NCBI RefSeq assembly: GCF_003431975.1
Contig: NZ_CP027116.1
Coordinates: 3,472,001 to 3,536,000, forward strand
Reading direction: 5' to 3'
Source: Bacillus pumilus
GTDB taxonomy: Bacteria > Bacillota > Bacilli > Bacillales > Bacillaceae
DNA: 64,000 bases
This document shows positions 53,401-61,258 of the stretch, in pieces. Numbering within the stretch: position 1 is the first letter of the stretch; each line of letters begins with the position of its first letter. The translations under genes were made by a program, and so were the position numbers. A model generated the notes under the pieces. The model had not been told where the DNA came from. It saw only the letters and a list, made by a program, of their open reading frames with translations, and did no database searches.

Positions 53401-55200
53401 TTACGCCATCTCCTTTTGTTGAAATAGTTGAGATTGTGCCTCGTAAAGCCTTTTGTACTCTCCGTTTAGCACCATCAGCTCTTCATGGTTACCCTCTTCA
53501 ACGAAAGCACCGTCTTTCATCACAATAATGCGGTCTGCTAAGCGGGCAGCACCCATGCGATGTGTGATAAATAAGACGCCTTGATCCTGCGTATGATTGA
53601 ATAGCTTTCGTATGAGTGAAATCTCTGATAACGGATCCAGAGCAGAAGTAGGTTCATCTAAAATGATAAAGTCACTTTCTCTAAAAAAGGTTCTAGCCAT
53701 CGCAAGCTTTTGCCATTGTCCGCCAGACAGTTCATGACCTTCTTCGAAAAACCGGCCAAGCTGCGCATCATATGTTTCTTCCATTTGATGAATTCTTTTC
53801 TCTATACCTGCCTGCCGCGCAGCTGAGATCATGCGCTCCTCATTATCTATTTCGTCGATACGGCCAAATCCAATGTTTTCTTTCACAGTGAATTCGTACT
53901 TCATAAAATCTTGAAAAAGAACAGCCATTCTCGCATGATATGATTTTTTATCAATGGTAGAAATAGACTCGCCATTGACCTTTTGCATATTCGGTTGATC
54001 TGGATCATATAAGCCGGTCAAACATTTGATCAAGGTCGTCTTACCCGATCCGTTATCCCCCACCAATGCAATACGTTCACCTTGATTGATATGAAGTTGT
54101 ATATGCTCAATGGCAGGCGTTTTCATATTTGGATAAGTAAAAGAGAGGTTTTCTAGTGTAATGGACTGAATAGACTCAATCCTCAGAAGCGATGCCCCTT
54201 CCTCTGATTGATCATGAGTTTCTTCTTCTCTCTTTTGAAAAGTTCTCATTTCATCAATATAGAGACTCGTTTCATATAAACTAGAACATTCTCTCGTTAA
54301 GTCCTGAAAACCACTTTGAATATTTTGTACAGCTTGCAGCACAGCGACAAACGTTCCCGCTACTAATTTCTTTTGAAAGATAAGAAAGACAATAAAAAGA
54401 CCGCAGCACACATAAGCAAATGTCATAAGCAATCCACCCGCCATCTCCCAGCGAACTTGCTGTTTAAGTAATTTATATTTTTCGTCTGCACTTTTTACAT
54501 AATGACCTCTCCATTTTTGAAGAAGATAATTACCAATGCCATATAAACGAATTTCCTTCAATGAATCTCGCTGTGCAACAAGGTCAGACACATACATTTC
54601 TCTTCGGTCGTTAGCCGTTAACATGCGGTTTAATTGATACCGTGCGCCTCCAAAGAAGAGTTCAATCCATAAGACAGGCAAGGTAAATAAGATCAGAATA
54701 ACAGCCAAACCCCAGTGGATACCGACCATATAAATGAGAAGTGATACAACAGTAATCAATGCGCTCATGATTGTAAAAATACTTCTAACCATACTTAGAA
54801 CATGCTGATGACTGTTCATCACACGTTGACTTTCATTATAAAAAGATGGGTGTTCAAATGTAATATATGGCAGTCTGATCGCCTTTTGAAGCAATTCACC
54901 CTTCAAATGCAAACCAATCAAATTCGTCGCTTTCTGCTGACTAAGCTGAAGAATGAATTGAAGCCCATAACCTAAAACCACAATGGCCATTTGCAATCCA
55001 AATAACCATAAAACCTTTTGAATATCTCCAGAAGAATTCATAAATAAAATAATTTCATTAATCAATGTTTGAATAATCCAGACACTAGCGAGTGGCATAA
55101 AACCAACGATCACTTGGATGAATAGAGTTAACAGAAGATAAGATCGACTTCTATTCCACGTATAAAAAATTGCATACAAACAATGATTCACTGTACTCAT
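53401..55200 (-). CDS. ABC exporter, NisT/SpaT-like, without peptidase domain
   Basis: A 599-residue fused exporter: about six helices in the first 320 residues and an ATPase with Walker A GDNGSGKTT near residue 382, signature LSGGQWQKLAMARTF near 489 and Walker [14 protein letters not shown]. Length and the GGQWQK form resemble lantibiotic exporters NisT and SpaT. There is no N-terminal C39 peptidase, so any leader removal must happen elsewhere. The start at 55200 follows AAGGTGG by 8 bases. It heads an operon with the MauE-like and thioredoxin-like genes and is divergent from a second thioredoxin-like gene. Confidence 0.85.
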   Translation of the reverse strand: MSTVNHCLYAIFYTWNRSRSYLLLTLFIQVIVGFMPLASVWIIQTLINEIILFMNSSGDIQKVLWLFGLQMAIVVLGYGLQFILQLSQQKATNLIGLHLKGELLQKAIRLPYITFEHPSFYNESQRVMNSHQHVLSMVRSIFTIMSALITVVSLLIYMVGIHWGLAVILILFTLPVLWIELFFGGARYQLNRMLTANDRREMYVSDLVAQRDSLKEIRLYGIGNYLLQKWRGHYVKSADEKYKLLKQQVRWEMAGGLLMTFAYVCCGLFIVFLIFQKKLVAGTFVAVLQAVQNIQSGFQDLTRECSSLYETSLYIDEMRTFQKREEETHDQSEEGASLLRIESIQSITLENLSFTYPNMKTPAIEHIQLHINQGERIALVGDNGSGKTTLIKCLTGLYDPDQPNMQKVNGESISTIDKKSYHARMAVLFQDFMKYEFTVKENIGFGRIDEIDNEERMISAARQAGIEKRIHQMEETYDAQLGRFFEEGHELSGGQWQKLAMARTFFRESDFIILDEPTSALDPLSEISLIRKLFNHTQDQGVLFITHRMGAARLADRIIVMKDGAFVEEGNHEELMVLNGEYKRLYEAQSQLFQQKEMA

Positions 55201-55224
55201 CAAACGTTCCACCTTACACCATTT

Positions 55225-55261
55225 AGTATAATTGACATATTTTTGATATTTATATTATGAT
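55225..55261. promoter_or_regulatory. Divergent promoter region of the exporter system
   Basis: On the plus strand TTGACA (55232) and TATGAT (55256) are 18 bases apart, driving the thioredoxin-like gene. On the minus strand a TATACT -10 lies at 55225-55230 for the exporter, without a good -35. The two sites nearly overlap, so the genes are probably co-regulated. Confidence 0.5.
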
Positions 55262-55298
55262 AGCTCTGCGTAACATCACTCTGAGAGGACGATATACG

Positions 55299-55808
55299 AT
55301 GAATTCAATCTTACTTTTACAGGTCACTCTTATTCTTTGCAGCCTTTTATTGACGATAGGAATCATCATCTATTTAAAACGCCAAATGGAATTGATCGTC
55401 TTACCGATTCAGCACGCCGGACAAAAACTTGTTCATCCGCTTCTTGAAAAACCATCACCTATTCGAATGAATGATTTGCTCGAAGCCAGTCACAAGCAAC
55501 AGCTGCTTATATTCACAGACACAGCATGTCCACACTGCATCCCATCATTTGAACAATTTCTAGAAACGAAAAAGCAGCGTCAATTAGACATTTCTTTTAG
55601 TGTTTTGCTGAAGAATGGACAAGAAAAGGATCGAGAATTATATCGAGATAACCAAACCAACATACGAATGATCTCAGTGGACGAACAAATGACAAACGTA
55701 TTCCAGATTGAAGAGTTTCCGTATTATATCATGGTAGAAGAAGATGAAACAATCTCATATGCAGCCCCTTTTCCGGATGGACTTTATTCTAGAATTCCTG
55801 CAAAATAA
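55299..55808 (+). CDS. Second membrane-anchored thioredoxin-like protein
   Basis: About 169 residues: an N-terminal helix (ILLLQVTLILCSLLLTIGIIIYL) and a thioredoxin-like domain with the active site TDTACPHCIPSF near residue 80 and the cis-proline in EEFPYYIMVEE. The CPHC motif is that of the oxidising DsbA, which favours disulfide formation. The start at 55299 follows GAGAGGAC; a longer frame of 14 codons is unsupported. It is divergent from the exporter, and a strong terminator follows. Confidence 0.78.
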   Translation: MNSILLLQVTLILCSLLLTIGIIIYLKRQMELIVLPIQHAGQKLVHPLLEKPSPIRMNDLLEASHKQQLLIFTDTACPHCIPSFEQFLETKKQRQLDISFSVLLKNGQEKDRELYRDNQTNIRMISVDEQMTNVFQIEEFPYYIMVEEDETISYAAPFPDGLYSRIPAK

Positions 55809-55814
55809 AGATAA

Positions 55815-55854
55815 ATGAGGCATGTGAACAATCTAGCACATGCCTCATTTTTTT
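55815..55854. terminator. Bidirectional terminator at the exporter locus
   Basis: ATGAGGCATGTG / CACATGCCTCAT, a perfect 12-bp stem with T-rich flanks on both sides. Confidence 0.88.
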
Positions 55855-56257
55855 ATTGGTTTGATTCTGGCTCAACATCCTTATCCTTTTCCATTGCAGC
55901 GATTTCACTCGCTTCACTTGAAGCTGGCGCTTGTTCCTCAGCTTGTTCAAACTCACTGCGAGCCTCAGTTGAAATGTCTACTTGGTCACCATGCTGATTC
56001 ATAATAGTAGACGAAGAAGACTCCTCTTTTTGAACCTCTTTCTCTAATTCCTTTAATTTAGACACATGAAGCTCTAAATCTTTTCCTTGCTGAACTAAAG
56101 TCAGTTGTTGAAATAGTGCCTTTCTCTCTTCTGGAGAATGGTCGCCTTGAACAATTTTCGCAGCTTGGTTTAAAAAAGAATTGGATGTTTGACTCGCTTG
56201 ACGACTGTTTGACGTCTGCATAGCATTTGTTAAAAATGAAATTGAAGATATGCTCAT
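55853..56257 (-). CDS. Unknown charged protein, 134 residues
   Basis: A hydrophilic protein without membrane segments. The N-terminus MSISSISFLTNAMQ is followed by serine/glutamine-rich and helical, glutamate-rich parts (KLKELEKEVQKEE), the phrase GDQVDISTEARSEFEQ, and an acidic tail. The DxVxIS-EA phrase is also seen in FlgM and some other flagellar proteins, but nothing else supports that. AGGATGTG precedes the ATG. It starts 34 bases after the cysteine-rich peptide gene on the same strand and probably shares its transcript, so a link to peptide production or immunity is possible. Confidence 0.6.
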   Translation of the reverse strand: MSISSISFLTNAMQTSNSRQASQTSNSFLNQAAKIVQGDHSPEERKALFQQLTLVQQGKDLELHVSKLKELEKEVQKEESSSSTIMNQHGDQVDISTEARSEFEQAEEQAPASSEASEIAAMEKDKDVEPESNQ

Positions 56258-56290
56258 GCGTTCACATCCTATTAAATAAAATCTTTCAAT

Positions 56291-56485
56291 TTAGCAGCCG
56301 CATCTAACACGTTCTACGGCAGTACAAATCTCACCTGTATCACGATCCACGTAGTAACGGAAAGTTCCAACACCTTGAAGGAAACATGTTGGTGCAGATT
56401 TGCATGAAGTGACTAATTTTTGCAAAATACATCTTGAAGCTGCAGGTTGAACATTGGTCATTTTGTTTAAGAAACGATCTAACAT
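56291..56485 (-). CDS. Six-cysteine peptide, candidate bacteriocin precursor
   Basis: A 64-residue peptide starting MLDRFLNKMTNVQPAASR, with cysteines at 19, 28, 34, 54, 62 and 64 and ending VRCGC. It has no Sec signal and no double-glycine leader; the first 18 residues lack cysteine and could be a leader. The start at 56485 follows AAGGTGG by 7 bases. The six cysteines and basic core recall defensin-like bacteriocins such as laterosporulin, but I see no clear sequence match. A NisT-like exporter and MauD/MauE-like redox proteins lie nearby on the same strand, which is why I read it as a disulfide-bonded secreted peptide. Confidence 0.65.
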   Translation of the reverse strand: MLDRFLNKMTNVQPAASRCILQKLVTSCKSAPTCFLQGVGTFRYYVDRDTGEICTAVERVRCGC

Positions 56486-56511
56486 ATGAATTCCACCTTC
56501 CAATTTTTATG

Positions 56512-56541
56512 TTAATACAACACAATAATAACCAATTACAA
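56512..56541 (-). promoter_or_regulatory. Possible promoter of the six-cysteine peptide gene
   Basis: TTGTAA and TATTAA are 18 bases apart on the minus strand, about 27 bases upstream of the ATG. The surrounding DNA up to 56700 is very AT-rich and has no other gene. Confidence 0.4.
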
Positions 56542-56714
56542 GACAACTAACAACATATTTTGATAATTTTACTAATTATTTTTAACTACTAGTCTTATTT
56601 ATGACATCATTTTTCGTTAAAATTTATAGTAAATGTTACTTTTTTCTTATTCAGAAATCATTTATTTATCCATAAATAGTAAACCGAAGATTGGAATATT
56701 TTTTATTGTTCTAC

Positions 56715-56763
56715 ATTCACTCTTCCTAAAGTACTACTGACTCAAGTATGATAAAGAGTGAAT
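56715..56763. repeat. 10-bp perfect inverted repeat upstream of 56784
   Basis: ATTCACTCTT (56715-56724) and AAGAGTGAAT (56754-56763) are exact inverted copies 29 bases apart. They flank the likely promoter of the next gene and end just before its ribosome site. Confidence 0.6.
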
Positions 56764-56783
56764 ACATAAAGGAGTGAACACCA

Positions 56784-57206
56784 TTGCAACAAACTGAGAA
56801 AATCATTCAATCTCTTCATTCGATCACAAAGTGGGGAAAAGTTGGTAGTATCTTTCTCTATATTTCAGGCGGTCTAGCTATTCTGATTGGTTTTTGGCTT
56901 GTTCTCCCTGCTGCCCTTGGCGTCTTCCTCATTATGATGGGAGTCCACGTACAAAAATCTGTAAACGCAGCTGAACAATTAATTCAAGCTCCCGATACTT
57001 CATATGAAGAGTTATTAGAACAATATGCTAAGATGATGAAAATGCAGACACTGTTTGCCATATCAACTATTGTCACAGCCATTCTCTCATTTATCGCCAT
57101 TATTTTGATGCTGATATTGGGCGGCCTAGCCTTTCTGCAAGAAATTCCTAGCGATGTCCAGCAATACGAAGATGAATACGAACAAGAGCTTGATGACTTT
57201 TATTAA
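56784..57206 (+). CDS. Small membrane protein (DUF5362-like)
   Basis: A 140-residue protein with two pairs of hydrophobic helices (about residues 18-50 and 85-115) and an acidic C-terminus ending YEQELDDFY. The start is TTG, 7 bases after AAGGAGTG. It resembles small uncharacterised Bacillus membrane proteins. It is divergent from the six-cysteine peptide gene; a self-protection role in that system is a guess from position. An inverted repeat precedes it and a terminator follows. Confidence 0.65.
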   Translation: MQQTEKIIQSLHSITKWGKVGSIFLYISGGLAILIGFWLVLPAALGVFLIMMGVHVQKSVNAAEQLIQAPDTSYEELLEQYAKMMKMQTLFAISTIVTAILSFIAIILMLILGGLAFLQEIPSDVQQYEDEYEQELDDFY

Positions 57207-57213
57207 TGGAGTG

Positions 57214-57243
57214 GGGTATCAATGATCATTCGATACCCTTTTG
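57214..57243 (+). terminator. Terminator of the DUF5362-like gene
   Basis: GGGTATC / GATACCC stem followed by TTTT. Confidence 0.75.
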
Positions 57244-57277
57244 TTTGATCATTTGGCCATTGCTCAACCTGTTAAAC

Positions 57278-57306
57278 TTGACATTCGGCCAAGATCATTT
57301 TAAAAT
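57278..57306 (+). promoter_or_regulatory. SigA promoter of the zinc-starvation operon
   Basis: TTGACA, 17 bases, TAAAAT: near consensus. The start point falls inside the following Zur box. Confidence 0.8.
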
Positions 57307-57308
57307 AC

Positions 57309-57329
57309 AAATCGTAACTATTACGAATT
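57309..57329. promoter_or_regulatory. Zur box 1
   Basis: AAATCGTAAC-T-ATTACGAATT differs from the B. subtilis Zur consensus at two of 20 fixed positions. It lies just downstream of the -10, so zinc-loaded Zur should block transcription. Confidence 0.88.
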
Positions 57330-57349
57330 AAAGGAGGTTTCTATTACTT

Positions 57350-57499
57350 ATGCGTGTAAAAATTACCTTAGCCTGTACTGAAACAGGTGACAGAAACTAT
57401 ATCACAACAAAGAATAAAAGAACGAATCCGGACCGACTGGAGTTAAAAAAATATTCTCCTCGGCTAAAGAAATATACCCTTCATAGAGAAACAAAATAA
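57350..57499 (+). CDS. rpmGC: Zinc-independent ribosomal protein L33
   Basis: A 49-residue L33: [24 protein letters not shown] and then [24 protein letters not shown]. The two CxxC pairs that bind zinc in the standard form are lost; only Cys9 remains. It lies right after a Zur box, so this is the paralog used when zinc is scarce, releasing zinc from ribosomes. AAAGGAGG precedes the ATG. The B. subtilis counterpart rpmGC is also Zur-regulated; here the frame is intact. Confidence 0.88.
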   Translation: MRVKITLACTETGDRNYITTKNKRTNPDRLELKKYSPRLKKYTLHRETK

Positions 57500-57511
57500 T
57501 TTTTGAATTTT

Positions 57512-57532
57512 AAATCGTAATGATTACTTTTT
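57512..57532. promoter_or_regulatory. Zur box 2
   Basis: AAATCGTAAT-G-ATTACTTTTT has a perfect left half and a weaker right half. It lies between rpmGC and the zagA-type gene, suggesting a second regulated promoter. Confidence 0.78.
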
Positions 57533-57551
57533 AAGTGAGGCGGAAATCAAA

Positions 57552-57587
57552 ATGAGTATGATCAAAAGGACAGAAACAAATGAATAA
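57552..57587 (+). CDS. 11-codon upstream frame overlapping zagA start
   Basis: ATG at 57552 lies 9 bases after GAGGCGG and encodes [11 protein letters not shown]; its TAA (57585-57587) overlaps the first codons of the next gene. It may couple translation or act as a leader. It is not similar to any protein I know. Confidence 0.35.
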   Translation: MSMIKRTETNE

Positions 57588-58776
57588 GCGAATACCTGTT
57601 ACAGTATTAAGCGGTTTTTTAGGTGCAGGAAAAACAACAATATTAAATCATGTCCTACAAAATCGTAATGGATTAAAAGTAGCTGTGATTGTCAATGACA
57701 TGAGCGAAATTAATATTGATGCAGAACTAGTCAAACAAGGCGGTGAGCTCTCTCGATCAGATGAAAAGCTAGTTGAATTGTCTAATGGTTGTATTTGCTG
57801 CACATTGAGAGAAGATTTGTTAATCGAAGTAGAGCGCCTATGTAAGGCTGGGCATATCGATTATATCGTCATTGAGTCAACAGGAATTAGTGAACCAATT
57901 CCTGTCGCGCAAACTTTCTCTTATATTGACGAAGAAATGGGCATAGATTTGACACGCTTTTGCCGGTTAGACACGATGGTCACTGTGGTAGATGCAAACC
58001 GTTTCTGGACCGACTTCCAGTCAGGAGAAAGTTTATTAGACCGTAAACAAGCCGTTTCCGATGATGACGAACGAGAAATTTCCGATTTACTTATTGATCA
58101 AATCGAATTTTGTGACGTACTGATTATAAATAAGTGTGATCTAGTATCAAACTCGGAATTAGATCGACTTGAGCATGTGCTCACTTCACTTCAACCAGAA
58201 GCATCTATCATCAAAACCTCAAAAGGGCAAGTAAAGCCAAGTGACATTTTAAATACTGGTTTATTCGACTTTGAAAAAGCGAGTGCTTCTGCTGGCTGGA
58301 TCAAGGAAATCAACGCTGGGCATTCTCAGCATACGCCAGAAACAGAAGAATACCGAATCTCATCTTTTGTTTATGAAAGAAGACTCCCCTTCCATACTGG
58401 CAGGTTAAATAATTGGCTAGATCAGATGCCGGAACAAATAGTTCGCGCTAAAGGATTTACATGGCTTGCCACACACCATAATTTAACCATTTTAATCTCA
58501 CAGGCTGGAAAATCTGTTGCGATTGAACCAATTGCATACTGGATTGCTGCCTTGCCTGAGCAAGAAAAAGCACGGATATTAAAGCAAGAACCAGAGCTTC
58601 TTGACGAGTGGGACGCAGAATTTGGTGACCGGCATACAAAACTTGTGTTTATTGGCGTAGATTTGCCTAAAGCAGATATCATTCGCACACTTGATCAATG
58701 CTTACTCACACCTGAGGAATTTGATCAAGATTGGACTACGTTTGAAGACCCCTTTCAATGGAAAATCCAACATTAA
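57580..58776 (+). CDS. zagA: Zinc-starvation GTPase, ZagA/YciC (COG0523)
   Basis: G3E-family GTPase thought to deliver zinc to client enzymes when zinc is scarce. The P-loop is [10 protein letters not shown], the metal motif NGCICC is near residue 67, INKCDL is the guanine-specificity motif, and the C-terminal CobW domain begins near [15 protein letters not shown]. 398 residues. AAAGGA lies about 9 bases before the ATG. It lies behind a Zur box and between genes for zinc-free L33 and S14, which supports the zinc role over cobalamin synthesis. Confidence 0.88.
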   Translation: MNKRIPVTVLSGFLGAGKTTILNHVLQNRNGLKVAVIVNDMSEINIDAELVKQGGELSRSDEKLVELSNGCICCTLREDLLIEVERLCKAGHIDYIVIESTGISEPIPVAQTFSYIDEEMGIDLTRFCRLDTMVTVVDANRFWTDFQSGESLLDRKQAVSDDDEREISDLLIDQIEFCDVLIINKCDLVSNSELDRLEHVLTSLQPEASIIKTSKGQVKPSDILNTGLFDFEKASASAGWIKEINAGHSQHTPETEEYRISSFVYERRLPFHTGRLNNWLDQMPEQIVRAKGFTWLATHHNLTILISQAGKSVAIEPIAYWIAALPEQEKARILKQEPELLDEWDAEFGDRHTKLVFIGVDLPKADIIRTLDQCLLTPEEFDQDWTTFEDPFQWKIQH

Positions 58777-58792
58777 GCCAGGAGGGTTTTAA

Positions 58793-59062
58793 GTGGCAAA
58801 GAAATCTAAAATTGCTAAAGAAAAAAAGCGGCAGCAGCTTGTATTGAAATATGCTGAATTAAGGAAAGAGTTAAAAGAAAAAGGTGACTATGAAGCTTTG
58901 CGGAAATTACCTAGAGACTCTTCCCCTACCCGCTTAAAGAACCGCTGTGAATTAACTGGACGTCCGAGAGGTTACTTACGAAAATTCAAAATGTCTAGAA
59001 TTGCTTTTCGTGAGCTCGCTTATAAGGGCCACATTCCAGGAGTGAAAAAATCGAGCTGGTAA
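58793..59062 (+). CDS. rpsN2: Zinc-independent ribosomal protein S14
   Basis: An 89-residue S14 of the long, cysteine-poor form ([24 protein letters not shown] ... [27 protein letters not shown]) without the four zinc ligands of the short form. It replaces the zinc-binding S14 when zinc is scarce, like YhzA in B. subtilis. The start is GTG after AGGAGGG, 16 bases behind zagA, so it belongs to the same Zur-controlled operon. Confidence 0.92.
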   Translation: MAKKSKIAKEKKRQQLVLKYAELRKELKEKGDYEALRKLPRDSSPTRLKNRCELTGRPRGYLRKFKMSRIAFRELAYKGHIPGVKKSSW

Positions 59063-59150
59063 AGATTGAGTTGATCTTATCACAGCTGCCATAAAAGTAA
59101 AGTAGCAAAAAATGTTGAAAAATCTATTTTCTTGTCCTATCTCAATCTTT
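59061..59150. repeat. Widely spaced inverted repeat after rpsN2
   Basis: AAAGATTGAG (59061-59070) and CTCAATCTTT (59141-59150) are exact inverted copies with 70 bases between and TTG after the second. It could be the closing stem of a 3' structure or terminator. Confidence 0.45.
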
Positions 59151-59176
59151 TTGAAGGACAAAATATCATTTTAAAA

Positions 59177-59202
59177 ACCAGCAGAGTTTCTGCTGGTTTT
59201 TT
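59177..59202. terminator. Bidirectional terminator between rpsN2 and moaA
   Basis: ACCAGCAGA / TCTGCTGGT stem with a 3-base loop and T-runs on both strands. Confidence 0.8.
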
Positions 59203-59316
59203 ATCATGACTGAATTCATAAGATGAATAGACCTATTTCCAAAAAAGGATTTTCTATAATCATTATGACTTTTTCTCTTCTTTTCAAAAATACATGATCA
59301 TGATACTTTGTTGTCA

Positions 59317-60324
59317 CTACCCACCGATGTATGACATTTCAACTTTTTTCTGATCTTTCTTCTGCTCTCTCTCGGCTGAATATTGATCATGCCTATTCGA
59401 CCATAGTTCCTTCAAAATATTCTTTATATCTTCATTATCTTTTGACGAACGAATCAACTGTTTCAAGTCAAAGCCCGATGATGCAAAAAGACATGTAAAC
59501 AATTCACCACGCGCAGAAAGTCTTGCCCTGTTACATGTTCCACAAAAAGCATCTGAAACAGAAGAAATAATGCCTATTTCTCCTGAACCATCTTGATAAA
59601 AGAATCGGCTTGCTACTTCACCTGGATATTGAGGGGGTTCTGGTTTGATAGGAAATGTTGAACCAATTAGATCAATGATCTCTTTCTTTGTCATGACATG
59701 TTTCAGGTTCCATTTATTCGTATTTCCAACATCCATAAACTCAATAAATCTGAGAACATGTCCTTCTTTTTTAAAGTAAGCTGCCATTGGTAGAACATCC
59801 TGATCATTCACACCTTTTTGAACAACCATATTGATCTTAATAGCAAGTCCAGCCTTTTTTGCAGCCTCAATGCCATCAAACACTTTTTGGATAGAAATAT
59901 TCCTTCCGTTCATTTGTTGAAAACGGTCAGGATTTAATGAATCCAAACTAATGGTGACTCTCTGAAGACCTGCTTTCTTTAACTTATCAGCATATAAAGG
60001 TAAAAGCGTTCCATTGGTTGTCATAGCAATGTCTTCGATTCCTGGAATATTTGAGAGCTTTTCTATTAAAACAGGCAAATCTTTTCGCATTAAAGGCTCT
60101 CCACCAGTGATGCGTATTTTCACTACACCTAAATCCTGTGCAAAAAGGGTAGCAAGCCGTTCAATCTCTTCGAAACTAAGCAATTCTTCTTTATTCAAAA
60201 AAGGGTAATCTGTTCCAAAAATTTCAGCAGGCATACAGTACGTACATCTAAAGTTACAGCGATCTGTTACTGATATTCTTAAATCGCGCAATGGTCGATG
60301 TCTCTTATCTAAAATACTGACCAT
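59317..60324 (-). CDS. moaA: GTP 3',8-cyclase MoaA
   Basis: Radical-SAM enzyme for the first step of molybdenum cofactor synthesis. The N-terminal cluster motif is CNFRCTYC near residue 20 and the C-terminal cluster uses [18 protein letters not shown]; the SAM-binding phrase [11 protein letters not shown] follows. About 335 residues. The start at 60324 follows AGGAGG by 6 bases; a longer frame runs into fdhD. It lies 10 bases behind fdhD, which ties it to formate dehydrogenase. The C-terminal end after residue 300 is highly charged. Confidence 0.93.
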   Translation of the reverse strand: MVSILDKRHRPLRDLRISVTDRCNFRCTYCMPAEIFGTDYPFLNKEELLSFEEIERLATLFAQDLGVVKIRITGGEPLMRKDLPVLIEKLSNIPGIEDIAMTTNGTLLPLYADKLKKAGLQRVTISLDSLNPDRFQQMNGRNISIQKVFDGIEAAKKAGLAIKINMVVQKGVNDQDVLPMAAYFKKEGHVLRFIEFMDVGNTNKWNLKHVMTKKEIIDLIGSTFPIKPEPPQYPGEVASRFFYQDGSGEIGIISSVSDAFCGTCNRARLSARGELFTCLFASSGFDLKQLIRSSKDNEDIKNILKELWSNRHDQYSAEREQKKDQKKVEMSYIGG

Positions 60325-60334
60325 ACTTTGCCTC

Positions 60335-61123
60335 CTATTCTGTAATACGCTGATGGTGAGTGTAGATATTAAAAGATTCTCCTCTGACGAATCCAACTGT
60401 GGTGATATTTAATTCTTCTGCCATTTTAAGTGCCAATTCAGTAGGTGCTGATTTTGAGATGACGATAGACACACCTAGTTTTGCTGCCTTCAATAGAACC
60501 TCTGACGATATTCGGCCACTAAATACAAGGATCTTATCTCTGAGTGGAATTCGATGAAGTAAACAGTATCCATAGATCTTATCTAAAGCATTATGTCTTC
60601 CTATATCAGTTCTAGTGATGAATAGCTTCTCTGTGTCACACAGTCCAGCATTATGCACACCACCAGTATGCTGAAATAATTGACTTTCTTCTTGTAAACA
60701 TTTCATTAGATGCATACAGGTTTCAGCAGAAATATTGATTTGATCAATGGCTGTTTTAGCCGTTTTCACATCTTGGAGAAAATAAAAGTGTCTCCCTTTT
60801 CCGCAGCAAGATCCAATCACTCGCCTTGTGAAATCTGACGACTGAAATCCACTTGAGTGAATTAAATCAACATAAGCAAAGCCCATGCTTTCATCTATTG
60901 TAAACCTTTTAATCTCATTTTCAAATCGAATGACCCCTTCAGATGCTAAAAAACCGATAACCAATTCTTTCAAATGATCTGGGGAACAAACAAGTGTTAC
61001 AAATTCCTCTCCATTCACCATCACAGTTAAAGGAAATTCTTCTACAACTTCATCTGTTTTGCAAGTAAATTGGCCTTCACGGTATTGGTGTATGACTCGT
61101 TTCTTTTTAACAGAAGGATTCAT
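60335..61123 (-). CDS. fdhD: Formate dehydrogenase sulfurtransferase FdhD
   Basis: Transfers sulfur to the molybdenum cofactor of formate dehydrogenase. 262 residues, with [12 protein letters not shown] in place of the CxxC loop of the E. coli enzyme, then [23 protein letters not shown] and the C-terminal [24 protein letters not shown] typical of the family. AAAGGAAG precedes the ATG. It heads an fdhD-moaA operon divergent from the transporter and the molybdopterin oxidoreductase. Confidence 0.93.
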   Translation of the reverse strand: MNPSVKKKRVIHQYREGQFTCKTDEVVEEFPLTVMVNGEEFVTLVCSPDHLKELVIGFLASEGVIRFENEIKRFTIDESMGFAYVDLIHSSGFQSSDFTRRVIGSCCGKGRHFYFLQDVKTAKTAIDQINISAETCMHLMKCLQEESQLFQHTGGVHNAGLCDTEKLFITRTDIGRHNALDKIYGYCLLHRIPLRDKILVFSGRISSEVLLKAAKLGVSIVISKSAPTELALKMAEELNITTVGFVRGESFNIYTHHQRITE

Positions 61124-61258
61124 TGTATGATCTTCCTTTCAGCACAAATTTAGTTATATGAACCAATTAAATTGTGATATTATTTTAAAAAGTCATAAAA
61201 ATGTAACATATTTTCTATCTTAACAAACTTTTTGACTGCTTTATATGGGGGGAACAAA

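Noticed and set aside
61141..61200. Possible Fnr or Rex site (TTGTGATATTATTTT) between fdhD and the transporter
   Set aside because: Only the left half matches; the right half lacks the complementary TCACA.
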